This document shows positions 21,731 to 33,049 of a DNA stretch of 64,000 nt, in pieces. Source of the stretch: Tachypleus tridentatus (lineage: Eukaryota; Arthropoda; Merostomata; Xiphosura; Limulidae); assembly GCF_004210375.1 (NCBI RefSeq), contig NC_134830.1, forward strand, positions 43,963,094-44,027,093, read 5' to 3'. The stretch's first letter is position 1, and every line of letters begins with the position of its first letter. The notes beneath the pieces are model-generated. The model made no database searches, was not told the origin of the DNA, and saw only the letters and a program-made list of their open reading frames with translations. The position numbers and the translations under genes are program-made.

Positions 21731-21923
21731 CAGTCCAGCTGCAGTAGACTAAAACTATTTATTAAAAGTACATCTAGAAAAGAGTAACCGATAATTAGAC
21801 TTAGTTATTAACTATCATAACGATTGAAATAGAATAACCACAATTTAAACGTAATTGTTAGAAAATGCTTGATATCAAAAACTCAGTACTCTGATATGAG
21901 TCTCATATTAAATACGTACATAT

Positions 21924-22162
21924 TGTTTGTTGTTCTTTAATTTCGCGCAATGCTACACGAGGGCTATTTGCTCTAGCCGTCTGTAATTTAGCAGTGTAAG
22001 ACTAGTTATCACCACCCATCGCTGACTCTTGGGCTACTCTTTTTACCAACGAATAGTGGGATTGACCGTACAATATAACGCCGCATGACGGTAAAGTGTG
22101 ACGGGAATTTGAACCCGCGACCCTCAGATTACGAGTCGAGCATTCTAACCACCTAGCCGTGC
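21924..22162 (-). repeat. SINE family A, deletion in body
   Basis: Head and B box are intact in reverse (GAATTTGAACCCGCGACC). The segment CTGCCTTCCCTCTAGTC is deleted next to the TTACACTGC motif. Followed by an AT dinucleotide run (22180-22200). Confidence 0.88.
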
Positions 22163-22807
22163 AAACACTTATAAAAAGCTATATATATATATATATATAT
22201 CATAATGTATTGAATACTATACATAGCTTAAACTGTTATACATTTTTTGTGAATTATTTTCAAAAACAAATTAAAAGCTCATTAACTTCAAGCTCGAATG
22301 AACTTACAGCATTGAAACCAGTCTTGAGATACTGAACAAATACTATAAAGAACCTTCAAAGAAAAGTTATCCAACAAAACACCAGTCTACTTTATGAAAT
22401 GTATGTTATACTGTTGTTAGTTAGGTAAAGTAAATAGTTTTTTTAAAAAAACGTAAACTAAAACAGTCATGAAAGTTAAAACAAACACCGGCCTACGAAT
22501 TTAAACTTCATTTTAATAACGGATTTTCCATAATTCAGCTTCGCAGATTTCGAAAATAATATATTTTTTCCCGTAATTTTTTCTTACTAACTTCGATCGA
22601 ACTATTATTTCGTTTACCAAAATAAATATATATTTTTAAAATGCTTTTCAACAAAAATACAAACAAACTGATAAAAACGGAAGAGCACTGATGTAAAACG
22701 AATATGTGCCCTCATTCATCCTGATTTGTGTGAAATTACGATTTTTTAGTCTCAAAACTAGTTGTTGTGGTCTTTCTTTTATGTATTGCGTATTTTCGGA
22801 TTGTTTG
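22163..22807. other. No gene; AT microsatellite
   Basis: (AT)n at about 22180-22200, then AT-rich DNA without signal. Confidence 0.5.
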
Positions 22808-23028
22808 CTTGTTGTTTTTTTTTCATTTTCGCGCTTGCCGTCCCAAATTTAGCAGAGTAAAACTAGAGGGAAGGCAGCTAGTCATCACCACCCACCGCCA
22901 ACTCTAGGGCTACTGTTTTACCAACGAATAGTGGGACTGACCGTCACGTTATAACGCCCTCGGGACTGAAAGGGCAAGCATGTTGGGTGCGACAGGGATT
23001 CGAACCCGTAACCTGGCCATTCCGGGCC
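22808..23028 (-). repeat. SINE family A, deletions in head and 3' end
   Basis: In reverse, the B box (GGTTACGGGTTCGAATCC) is present but the anticodon arm is deleted, so GGCCAGG abuts the T arm. GCAGATAGCCC near the 3' end is also missing. Confidence 0.86.
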
Positions 23029-23506
23029 CTTGTATCAAATAAGCAGTGAATAGTTTCTAACGAATCTTTAAAAATAAATATGGATGATTATTTTGTATTT
23101 TACGTTAAATCTTCGTTTATTAGATACTTTTGTAGAAACAGAGAGTTTGTGGTTAACAGCTAGCTAAAATCGCACTTTATACACTACTCACGGAGGTAGA
23201 TAATGATACATAATGTATTAGCTTGTTTAGTATGACCAGAGAAGGAAGAGTAAGTTATTTAATGTTGTGTTTACAACATCGATATGGAATCAGTCATGCT
23301 GTTTATTAGCTAGGCAGCTGGGAGACATTTTATTTTTACCCTCTAGGGGGTACCAAAGAAGACGTTGAAAGTAGTCATGTGTTGGCGGTTACTATACCAA
23401 TGAAGGACAACCACCGAGTGACTGTGTTATAGACGGGTAGCCTGGAACAGACCATAAGAAAATTACCATATTTGACGTGAAGAACCGAACAAGTTTATTT
23501 GTTTAT
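23029..23506. other. No gene or repeat recognised
   Basis: Mixed composition, slightly GC-richer at 23300-23460; no open frame. Confidence 0.4.
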
Positions 23507-23607
23507 TTGTAGTTAAGCACATAGCAACACAATGAACTAGCAACCTGTGCTCTGCCTTCCACGGGTTAAAAAACCCCGGAGACATTTCGCTGTGCCATTG
23601 GGGCAGG
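23507..23607 (-). repeat. SINE family B copy, internal deletion
   Basis: Reverse complement: CCAATGGCACAGCGAAATGT, GGGTTTTTTAACCCGTGG, AGAGCACAGGTTGCTAG, TGTGTTGCTATGTGCTTAAC. The anticodon arm is missing. Confidence 0.8.
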
Positions 23608-23836
23608 GGATACAATTGAACAAAGTAAACATTATGAATAATGTTATAAATAATATGTGTGGTTTGTATTCGCTTAGACCATTTTGCCTTAAACCAAAAT
23701 AATGCTAACCGACTTGTTAATACAAATTGTCCATATCATCTTTGTTCAATGTTTATATCGTCATTGTTTAAAACTATTTTATAAGAAACTACCTCACAAA
23801 AACCAGAATAGTTTTGACTATTTTAATTTAGTGTGA

Positions 23837-23955
23837 GCTCTCCAGTGGCTCAGCGGTAAGTCTGATGGTGTATAAAAAAAAAAAAAACACCCTGGTTTTG
23901 ATACCGTTTTGGGCACAGTTCAAATAACTTTGTATAACTTTAGGCTTAACAACTT
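23837..23955 (+). repeat. SINE family B copy with A-run insertion
   Basis: CTCCAGTGGCTCAGCGGTAA begins the head; a run of 13 A at about 23874-23886 replaces the anticodon region; then TGGTTTTGATACCGTTTTGG and a diverged tail ending TTAGGCTTAACAAC. Confidence 0.8.
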
Positions 23956-25090
23956 AGTGTAAAAAACAGTTTGGGTGGGAACTGTTAATTGTAGTTATTT
24001 TTGTTAAACCGACTGTTTTTAAACAATCATGTTTTCTTATTTATAAGAGCCTCAATTAGAACATTGCAGCTCTTTTACTCCACCTATAGTTTGGCTCAAC
24101 CCTCTAAGGGTGACGTTAGTACACGATTTCAACCATGGATTCTATTAATATATTATTTATTTATGGAAGCATAATACGCTAGGAGACTTGCATGTATAAG
24201 ATACAAGGATTTGTAAGCATATTGAAAAAATAATACACCCTAAATGTTTAGACAGACCGCTGGTATGTTTTGTTGGACTTGAAGCGTGTAATTGTCTTAA
24301 TTTTTTTCATTACGTTTACAAACCGTTGTATCTTATATATATATATATAGTTTTACAGTGTTATACTTATTTTGGTAATAAAATGTAAAAGAACCTAGAC
24401 AATTTCTGTCATATGGAATTTGGGTATAGGTTTAGTTTATGATTTTAAAGTCTCCAAAAGTGTTACTATTTTATGTTAAACTAATTTCAAAAAAATTAAA
24501 CTTTTGATTCTAATACTTCTTGCTGAGTCTGCTTATGTAATGTATTGTACACAAATCCTCGCACAGTTGTCCTTGTAGTCCAGAAACTACTGGTAACAAG
24601 GATATTTCAATCGATTTCTCATGTTGTTATGATTACGTGTTGTTGTTTTTGCCGTTTGACATTTATACGCTTGATACATTATTGGTTCAAATAAAATTCC
24701 TCAGCAATAGTCATATAAAATATTATAAACGTGTGATGAACATATACAAAAGTCCATAAACTGTTTTTTGTCATCACACTGTGAGAGTAACGTCTATTGC
24801 ACTTCTTTGGAACTTGAAATGGAATTTGTGGTAAAGGAATCTCGCAAAATACACGTATATATCATGAAACATCAAAGAACCTTTTCGCAATGTTTTTTTG
24901 ATTATTTATTTTTTAATGTGTGCCTGTCACATACACCTGTGTTTGTTTAACCAATGTCTCCTCGCTGGTTTCAAAATGACTGTGTTGTACTATGATGATA
25001 AAATAAAGAAACAATAAAATAGTCTGACCCGAACAAATAGGAAACCGTAAATCAGTTGCTAATCGGCTATTTCAGCGAGACTGTTGACAC
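23956..25090. other. No gene recognised
   Basis: AT-rich with a TA run near 24337-24350. The 60-codon frame at 24768-24950 has no domain. No SINE seen. Confidence 0.4.
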
Positions 25091-25560
25091 TTATTACTGA
25101 CAAGTAGTGTTAGGGACGTGTTCTCTTTCTCTGTGTGTATTAGAAACCATGGTCGGGAAGGGGAACTGTTCACCAAGAACACAGCCTCTGTTTCGGACAT
25201 CGTTTCATCTAGGAGTCCAAGACTGAAGCCCTCTGGTGGCAAACTTTAAGGTGAATCACTGTGTCGTGCCCGCTAGCAGCACAGGCACAAATATAGCGAG
25301 AGCAGCTGAGAAGTGAAAGCCTTGACGCCTTTTAAATCAGACTCAACGACCCGTGGAATCAACCAACCCCTCACCAACAATGTTCCCCCAACAAGCTGAT
25401 TCGGAGCAGTGGATTGTTGACTCATAACATCTTTTCTAACCTAGAGCGTGAGATGCTGTCCTTGGGCTCCGTGTCTGCGACAAACAGTGTGTTTTGTATA
25501 TTAAAATAATCCCAACCCTTCAGCATCGCGTGTAGATGACTCAATTCATTCAATTAGGAG
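25091..25560. other. GC-richer unexplained block
   Basis: About 450 bp of clearly higher GC than the surroundings, with CCCTCTGGTGGCAAAC, CGTGCCCGCTAGCAGCAC, CAACGACCCGTGG and CTTGGGCTCCGTGTCTGCG. No SINE, transposon or long open frame accounts for it. Candidate conserved non-coding element, promoter or untranslated exon. Confidence 0.3.
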
Positions 25561-26793
25561 TAGAACAAACTGACCCTTAAAACTATTTTCAGGGCTATCT
25601 TTGAGTCTTGCATCGGTAGTTTATAAATAGAAATAAATTAGAAAATAATGAACCTGATAATTACCAACAATATTTTGTTGTTAACATATATTTTCTGCAT
25701 CTATTCCTTAGTGTTATCAAACTTTTATAAACAGTATTAATATAAATAAACGTTTCTCACGATGAAATTCGGCTTTGTCGAACTATACATTAACATAAAA
25801 TTGAGCTCGGCATTAGCTAAACATTAATCGTGTGTGTTTTATAAATATATTTATATACATAGTTATTTCACAATGTTTTATTCATTTTTATCACAATACG
25901 CCATCACACAAGTTATTAAAACAAAACCACACGGTGAGTTTGCTGAGTGTTTGTTGTTTTCTGTTATGAGTTTGTTCAACTTTACACTAAACTTTCATAA
26001 ATATCTCCTTTCAAATATTTTCTTCGAAATATTTATTCAACTATAAATCTTCACATCTGCGATTTTTTTTTCAAGTACTTACAAATGATTTATCAGATTC
26101 ATACTAAGAGCTGAGTTTCTTTGTTTGTAGACATCTTAAAAATGTCTACATACACTCAAAATCTCATATTTTTGGTTTTATTATTAGGTTTAAAACTCTG
26201 TTTTGAAATTTACTAAAAGTTTTTGATTTATTACGTACCATTCAACTTATAACTTTTCCTTTTTTTTTTTTGATAAACTAAGTTTATAGAATGGAGTGAA
26301 AGAAATACCCTAATGTGTAATGTAGAAGTTAATGTTTAGCCTCATTAAAACACTTCATTCAATTCATCAGTTCACTCAGAAAATGAGGACCGTGTTCAAA
26401 TGCTGGAGGCGAGAAACGGTCTAAGAAGAGAGAAGTGATACACCAGTCTTGTAAGAAGCAGAAACTATTGTAAGAAACTATAATTACAACATGAAATTCT
26501 ACAGAAAAAAAAGGTGTGAAAAAGTTAGTTTTTTGTTGTTGTTTTCTTTCGTTTAGTACTAAAAATGTAAAACACAAATATGAATGTATTCACCAAAGAA
26601 AATTTATCTGTAATAGTTGGTAATTTTTAAACCGTTCTGTAAGAAATAGGTAGAGATAATTTCATTGAAGTTAGTATGAATTTTTACCATTGGTATTTTG
26701 TTATTATCGTTGTTTTTTTCTCTGATCTGTACTCAAATAACAGATGAAACTGTGCCTGTCGTATTGAATGCGAAAAATTCATTTTTATTTTGA
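25561..26793. other. No gene recognised
   Basis: Low-complexity AT-rich DNA. Frames of 70 and 72 codons are phenylalanine-rich chance frames. Confidence 0.4.
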
Positions 26794-26810
26794 TAGTTGA
26801 CGCCCACCAA

Positions 26811-27090
26811 GGTCCGGCATGGCCAAGCGTGTTAAGGCGTTCGACTCGTAATCCAAGGGTTGCGAGTTCGAATCCCGGTCGCACCAAACATGCTCCTCCT
26901 CACAGTCGTGGGAGCGTTATAATATGACGGTCAATCCAACTATTCGTTCGTAAAAGAGTAGCTCAAGAGTTGGCGGTAGGTGGTGATGACTAGCTGTCTT
27001 CCCTCTAATTTTACACTGCTAAATTAGGGACGGGTAGTGCAGACAGCCCTCGAGAAGCTTTGCGCGAAATTCAAAACAAACAAACAAAAT
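26811..27090 (+). repeat. SINE family A, full length with duplication
   Basis: Complete from GTCCGGCATGGCC to CAAACAAACAAAA, B box GAGTTCGAATCCCGG. TAGTTGACGCCCA (26794-26806) and TAGTTGACATCCA (27091-27103) match at 11 of 13 bases and are the likely target-site duplication. Confidence 0.94.
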
Positions 27091-27107
27091 TAGTTGACAT
27101 CCAATTT

Positions 27108-27880
27108 TATTTCATGCCGAAAATTATAATTAAATGGTTCTGCCATCCAAAATAAAAAAAAAAATTCTGTGATGGTGTAGTTAAAAGTTCTGGAAAAACC
27201 ACAAGGTCGTATAAATATGTCAAAATTCTTAAATAAATGGAAAATATTAAGCGGTTTTTTGGGGGGAGGGGGGAAGGAAGAATTAATAAAAGATCTGCTT
27301 AAAACCTTTTCAAACTTCTAAGAATGTTGTTTGTATCTAACACTAGATACCGTTAACACTATGTAACACAAATTTTGTTCCTAGAGAGTATGTATTTTTT
27401 GTTAATTGCTCATGTTGTATAAGTAGAGAAAATGGTCATTATTCCCTTCAATCTTTGCTTTTGTGACCTGGATAATGAAATTTAGAAATTAACCTATTTT
27501 TTATATAAAAACGGGCATATTTGCACATTTTCATTTGCCAAAGGTCTGAATAAAACAACATATGAATCAAGATTTATATGTATTTATACTAAAGTTATAC
27601 AAAAATGAACAAAAAATGTTTAGAAGTGAGTAGTTTATCAAAATTTGCAACTGTAATGTAAATCACTTTCACGTATCAGCCCCCAAATATAGTCACCCAT
27701 CATGTTTTCGTTATACGCTCCCAGGTCACGAAAGCAAAGTTTGAAGAAAAAATAGGTCTTTTCCTTTTACTTTAGGCATAAGCAATTGGGAAATAACTCT
27801 TTCTGTCCAGGAACAAGAAAAAGTAAAAATTTTGTTACCAACTCTTTTACCTCCTATGCACCCTTGTACACGACTGTCGA
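27108..27880. other. No gene or repeat recognised
   Basis: AT-rich; G run GGGGGGAGGGGGG near 27259-27271. Confidence 0.45.
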
Positions 27881-27894
27881 TCTTTCTGTTGTGT

Positions 27895-28170
27895 TATGGC
27901 CTGGCATGGCCAAGCGTGTTAAGGCGTGCGACTCGTAATCTGAGGGTCGCGGGTTCGCATCCGCGTCGCGCCAAACATGCTCACCCTTTCAGCCGTGGGG
28001 GCGTTATAATGTGACAGTCAATCCCACTATTCGTTGGTAAAAGAGTAGCACAAGGGTTGGCGGTGGGTGGTGATGACTAGCTGCCTTTCCTCTAGTCTTA
28101 CACTGCTAAATTAGGGACGGCTAGCACAGATAGCTCTCGAGTAGCTTTGTGCGAAATTAAAACAAACAAA
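27895..28170 (+). repeat. SINE family A, full length, perfect 13-bp duplication
   Basis: All blocks present. CTTTCTGTTGTGT occurs at 27882-27894 and again at 28171-28183, directly after AAACAAACAAA. The perfect duplication implies a fairly recent insertion. The B box is GGGTTCGCATCC. A 60-codon frame (27832-28014) crossing the head is not a gene. Confidence 0.96.
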
Positions 28171-28183
28171 CTTTCTGTTGTGT

Positions 28184-28420
28184 ATTTCTTATCTGTTCCT
28201 ATTGATATGGTTTTCTTCATATCCCAAGCAACTTTTGTTTTGTACATTAGTAGTTACTGTTTCTTTGATTATATTTCCAGCTATTCCTCTGACTAAACAC
28301 CACTTCCTTTATATTAATGTATCCAGATATATTTCTGCGCTTCCTTTTCCATACCAGTCAACCAATTTTTAACTAAATGATAGGTAATTTGTATTTCGCG
28401 ACGTCATACACTGCACGAGT
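28184..28420. other. Spacer, nothing recognised
   Basis: A 64-codon frame begins within the SINE tail region and ends at 28372; treated as chance. Confidence 0.4.
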
Positions 28421-28472
28421 TTGTTTGCTGCGTTAATTGAAAAAGATGACGGTGAACATTTATCTATTGCAG

Positions 28473-28677
28473 GATACTGACAACCGCCTACATACGAAGT
28501 ACCAAAGAGCACCTGCACATAAGTTTTAGATTATCTGACCACATCAACACCTGTTTAACCATGAGAAAACTGTGTTTAAGAGAAAGCATCTGCGGATATA
28601 CAAGCGTGGGAACATTCTGCTGTGAGTGTATGGGAGATCACTATTTCAGACTCGGGATATCCGTTTGGGAGAACCGT
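28473..28677 (+). CDS. Possible internal exon, unrecognised
   Basis: A tract TTTATCTATTGCAG ends at 28472 and a consensus donor GTAAGT starts at 28678, bounding 205 bp. One reading frame (first codon 28474) is open for all 68 codons and contains the cysteine-containing stretch SVGTFCCECMGDHYF. Both other plus frames have stops. No protein family is recognised, and no neighbouring exon is identified. Composition is less AT-rich than the surroundings. It could also be an untranslated exon, or chance: an open run this long is uncommon but not rare over 64 kb. Confidence 0.22.
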
Positions 28678-28683
28678 GTAAGT

Positions 28684-29008
28684 ATTTGTATATAAACAAA
28701 GTTAATCAGTGTTCGACATAATTAACGCATGGTGACCCGACTCTGGTCTGAGATAATACAGTTTTTACTTAATTAACGGGAATTACTTGGTAAACCACAA
28801 TCTATCTTTCGGGACCGTCTCTTTAATTTTAAAAAAAGTGCATTGTCATAAAGTCTCTCCTAGTTTTATATATGTACAAAAAGGACTTTAATATGTTTTA
28901 AGAAAGTATTTAGTTAGTTATTGTTCATTATTTTACCCAAAGATATAGCATTATAAACAGAGTTTTGAACAAGTATAAATGTTATACTGGAGAAAGAATG
29001 CTCTCCCC
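28684..29008. other. No gene or repeat recognised
   Basis: AT-rich spacer. Confidence 0.45.
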
Positions 29009-29291
29009 GGCCCGGTATAGCCAGATGGTAAAGGCACTGGACTCGTAATCTGAGGGGCACGGTGCGAGTTCGAATCCCCCTCCCACCAAACATGATCGCC
29101 TTTCAGCCGTCGGCGTGTTATAATGTGACGGTCAATCCCACTATTCGTTGGTAAAAGAGTAGCCCAAGAGTTGGCGGTGGATGGTGATGATTAGTTGCCT
29201 TCCCTCTAATTTTATACTCCTACATCAGGGACGCCTAGCGCAGATAACTCTCATGCAGCTTTGCGCGAAATTCAAAAAGTAAACAAACAAA
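29009..29291 (+). repeat. SINE family A, near full length
   Basis: Starts GGCCCGGTATAGCCAGATGG. A short insertion (GGTGC) precedes the B box GAGTTCGAATCC. The body is complete; CCTACATCAGGGACGCCTAG shows drift. AAACAAACAAAC tail. Confidence 0.92.
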
Positions 29292-29301
29292 CTCCATATT
29301 C

Positions 29302-29380
29302 TCACCGGTGTCACAGTGGTTAGTCTGTGGACTTATATCATTAAAAACATTTGTGTAGCATTGTGCTTAAAACAAACAAC
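29302..29380 (+). repeat. SINE family B remnant, middle deleted
   Basis: CTCACCGGTGTCACAGTGG head, TGTGGACTTATATC anticodon region, then a jump to TTGTGTAGCATTGTGCTTAA. Lies 10 bp downstream of a family A tail. Confidence 0.7.
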
Positions 29381-30270
29381 AATAGAAAATAAAAGTAAAT
29401 CAAACCTGACAAGCTTTCTTTTTTTTCTTTCTTCTTCCAATTCCGCAACAGTAATTTTGATAAAACTGAACTTCCCTAAGACTAAGTAATAATAATGGAA
29501 AATATAATTAAAAGATATGATGCTATAAGACCACAAAAATTAGTATTTATAACAGCGAGAACATTATGAATTTATAAACATATCGCATCCACTTCGAAAT
29601 AATTTAAAAGCTTTTTCTTCCTAGGTTTCGCCACGCACTCTACAACACTCCAGAAGCCTACACCATTCCAATTTCAAGTTAAGAAAAAATTGTTTTAAAA
29701 AATTATTATAATGTTCAAGTTTATCATATGTTCTTCTAAAATATGATTTCTTTAATTACGCTCTGTATATATTGTCCAGCTCAACTTTTATCAAGATTGG
29801 TAAATATATATATTGTCGACTGGTCATAATTTACATTTCAGTGAACCGTCCATTATATTTATGTGCGTATGTTGCTGTTTTTAAATAATTTTTTGTAACA
29901 CGATAATTATTATTCACTGAACCTCGAACTGATATTTCTTATGCAATATATTCTAATTTAAAATATTCACTGTGTGTGAGTTTATTTCTCTGTTATAATA
30001 GAAGAAACGCAATGATGCTTCTAATTATACGAATTTATATACGACCATTCTAAATACTACGAGAAAGTTTTACTGAGTCTTTAATAAAGTGAAAATCATT
30101 TTCCACTCTTCTGTTTGGCAAGGAAATTAAACACTATACCCGGACAGTATCCTTGTTATGAAATCTTCGAGGACATTACAGAATGACTAATTCTAAATAT
30201 TCACCCTCTTCTGCGCGTTGATTGTTTGTTAAATATACGAAAGATTTTATTTTGTAATTAGATACTTATA
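29381..30270. other. No gene or repeat recognised
   Basis: AT-rich; a 67-codon minus frame at 29333-29536 overlaps the SINE B remnant and is chance. Confidence 0.45.
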
Positions 30271-30279
30271 CTACCAGAT

Positions 30280-30546
30280 GAGGCCTGGTATGGTCAGGTG
30301 GTTAAGGCACTCGACTTGTAATCTGAGAGTCGCGGGTTTGAATCCCCGTCACACCCAACAACCTTTCAGCCGTGGGTGTTATAATGTTACGGTCAATCAT
30401 ACACTATTCGTTGGTAAAAGAGTAGCCCAAGAGTGGGTGATGGGTGGTGATGACTAGCTGCCTTTCGCCTAGTCTTACTGCTAAATTAGGGACGGCTAGC
30501 GCAGATAGCTCTTGTATAGTTTTGCGTGAAATTCAAAACAAACAAA
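30280..30546 (+). repeat. SINE family A, small deletions
   Basis: Head and B box (GGGTTTGAATCCCCG) are intact. The linker after the head is shortened to CCCAACAACC. CTACCAGAT (30271-30279) and CTTCCAGAT (30547-30555) are a plausible duplication with one mismatch. Confidence 0.92.
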
Positions 30547-30555
30547 CTTCCAGAT

Positions 30556-31117
30556 AACAGTTTTAAAAAAACAGAATTATTTTTGTTATTTCCTCAACTG
30601 AACAATCTTACTTCTAAGTAATGACTCCATTTATAATTGCTTAAAATATTTTTCTCCCAAACATTTTATTTTTGCGAAGCATGGACTTTATAATAATAAA
30701 CCTAGAGTAACTACCCTTCCCACCGTATTTTCATAATGCGTGCAATCAAATATTAATAACACGTTCATTGCTTCGTTCTGAACTGATACCATGACCACCC
30801 TTCAAATAAAAGTGGATGAACAGATAGGAAATGTATCTCAAATAGTATGTGGAAATCTCTTGTTTTGTCTCTCCTTGCTGTTTACTGAAATATAAACTCG
30901 AAATGACAGGCCTTATAAAAATTATAATAAATAGCTTATGCATAACTTTTTTAAAACCTAAAAATAGTTTAATTATCTGTGTTAATAACCAGGTTAACGA
31001 TATTTTAGCTTGCTCTAAGTAGGTAAGAAGTTTATACTAATTATACTGTGACATTTTGTTGATAAATGCCTAGACAATGGTTTCAGTCATTAGCCTTTTT
31101 ATTTTTGCATTAGAAAA
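30556..31117. other. No gene or repeat recognised
   Basis: AT-rich; a 65-codon minus frame has no recognisable features. Confidence 0.4.
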
Positions 31118-31230
31118 TTACATGTTGTTTGTTGTAAAACAAAGAGCTATGTGTGCTCTGCTCGCCACCTGGTATCGAAACCTGGTTTCTAGCACTATAA
31201 ATCCGCAGGTCATACCGCTCACCTACTAGG
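31118..31230 (-). repeat. SINE family B, nearly complete
   Basis: Reverse complement: TAGGTGAGCGGTATGACCTG, GGATTTATAGTGCTAG, AACCAGGTTTCGATACCAGG, GGCGAGCAGAGCACACATAG, CTCTTTGTTTTACAAC. Confidence 0.85.
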
Positions 31231-31324
31231 GTAGAAGGGAAAATTTGTATATAATAATTATTACTTGTAATATTTCTCAAACTGAAAACTATCAACCCAT
31301 GAACTGATATTAACAAAGAAAATG

Positions 31325-31459
31325 CCCCCCAGTGGCTCAGCGCTATGTCTGGGGACTTACAACGCTAAAAAAACGGGTTTTCGATACCCGTAGTGGTCAG
31401 AGCACAGATAACCCATTGTGTAGCTTTGTTGTTAATTTAAAAACAACAACAACAACAAA
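31325..31459 (+). repeat. SINE family B, full length
   Basis: Best family B copy: CCCCAGTGGCTCAGCGCTAT head, GGACTTACAACGCTAAA, GTTTTCGATACCCGTAGTGG, CAGAGCACAGATAACCCATT, GTGTAGCTTTG, then an (AAC)n tail. B differs from A in having no ACGGTCAATCC body, so it is only about 125 bp. Confidence 0.92.
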
Positions 31460-31877
31460 TAAAATAGTGTGCTGGAATTACATCTTGAAAAAAAATGTCA
31501 TTCTACTAAACAGTAAAGAAATAAGAATATAACTGTTTGCCTACACCAATTAATAACTATGTTTAAGTGTAACTATATACATACAAATATATAGGAAAGA
31601 CTAAAGTATCGAAAATTTATTTAACAAGGGCAGAGAATGTGTCACTTTTCCTTCCCTGGTTAACAGAGCCTATTGGTTATAGTCATCAATATAATCCGCC
31701 CCGTACGTGTACATTTTCTTCTATAAGCTTTATGATATGCACGTAGAACAATTTGGTCAAAATCAAACTTCAATTCTAACAATTGCAAGCTGCTTTTGGT
31801 AAATTTTAAATCGCCGAACGAGGATATGACGCGAATGTTACAAAACATTAATAAATATCTGTCATTTTCAATTTGAC
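31460..31877. other. No gene or repeat recognised
   Basis: A 62-codon minus frame (31660-31848) lacks domains. Confidence 0.4.
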
Positions 31878-31983
31878 CAAAGAATAGTAAATGCCCTTAA
31901 GACATCTCTCAGATAAAGAATAGTGCCCTTAAGACATCTCTCAGATAAAGAATAGTGCCCTTAAGACATTTCTCGGAAAAAGC
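31878..31983 (+). repeat. About 33-bp tandem repeat, three units
   Basis: CCCTTAAGACATCTCTCAG recurs three times with AATAGT spacers; the third unit has CATTTCTCGG. Confidence 0.9.
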
Positions 31984-32660
31984 TATATGCGTTTAAGAGT
32001 AGAATATTTCATGAGGTTGAATGCGTGTTTTAATACAACCAGGAAAAGCCAGAGGCTTAGAAAACACTGCATAACTTTCACAGACAGGAGGGCATGGCCT
32101 AACTTACTTAGCGATAACTAGCTAGGTTGGGTCTGTTACTGGATCTAACGCAATGGAAAATTTTCTATCTTGAAAGACTTAAACACAATGGCATCATGAC
32201 CTGTTTTTTTTTTTATTCCAGGATTTCACAATTAAGCCACTTTCTTTAGTGTTCTATTTATCAACTTGTCCCCGTATTTTGCCACAGCAGTGAGCTTCAC
32301 TTTTCGGTTATACAATCAATAGAGTAACACAAAAACAAAATCTAAAATAAAAACACATACTCTAAACTGTCAACTTTCCGACCTATGAAAACAAGTTTCC
32401 ATTTGTGTAGTTTTCCCTTAGAATATGTTCATGTTATTTTTAGCTAATTCTCTCGTGCATTACCGGACTTGTATGCACGTCTGTGTGTGTCCGTATAAAT
32501 GAAGTGAATTAGCTTTAAATTGTTTAGGCTCCTAGACACAGTTTCTCAGAACTCAAACAACTTAATCACCAGTCTTCTACAAATAATTGGAGAATAGAAC
32601 AAGGAAAATCTGAGGGAGTAAATGAAATTTCGTTTGGAACTTATGGTGAGCCTCATTAAT
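31984..32660. other. No gene or repeat recognised
   Basis: AT-rich; no open frame of note. Leads into the GC-richer segment that follows. Confidence 0.4.
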
Positions 32661-33042
32661 CTTGCCGTCTCCCTCTGTAGAAAGTCTCAGCAATTAGGCT
32701 GAAGAGGGAGAATGTTTTACCGCCAGAGGGCTCCCTCCGTTACGGGTAAGAAATAGGACGCACTTTCCGCGGGACACTCAACTTCTGCGTCGCGTCTCAA
32801 AGATATCATTTATCCGGTAACTCGCGCTTGAATTCGCTTGCAATTGTACGAGTTAGTTCTGCTCGCAGATTGCGTTTTCAAGGGTAACTTTATACTGCTG
32901 ATTTCAGCAATACGTAAGGATTACCGAAGAGGACAAAATATCCAGTTAAACAAAGTCTGTTAGTTTAAACGAAGCAGAATGTAGAAGATTTCAAACTAGT
33001 CGGATGAAGAGTCCATCGACTTGCTACTGAGTTATGAGTCAG
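32660..33042 (+). promoter_or_regulatory. Candidate promoter and 5' non-coding exon
   Basis: A GC-richer segment with several CpGs (CCGCCAGAGGGCTCC, CTTTCCGCGGGACACTC, GCGTCGCGTCTC) ends with GAGTCAG at 33042, followed by GTAAGCTG, a near-perfect splice donor. Only short ATG frames occur (for example ATGAAGAGTCCATCG reaches TGA after eight codons), as expected of untranslated leader. No SINE homology. Transcription start and downstream exon are not visible; a start codon exon at 62117 is a possible but distant partner. Donor and composition are direct; the exon call is inference. Confidence 0.35.
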
Positions 33043-33049
33043 GTAAGCT

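Noticed and set aside
25270..25290. TAGCAGCAC resembling a miR-15/16 seed
   Set aside because: Only nine bases match, the rest differs, and no precursor hairpin is apparent.
27832..28014. 60-codon frame with a hydrophobic start
   Set aside because: Runs through the target duplication and head of a young SINE.
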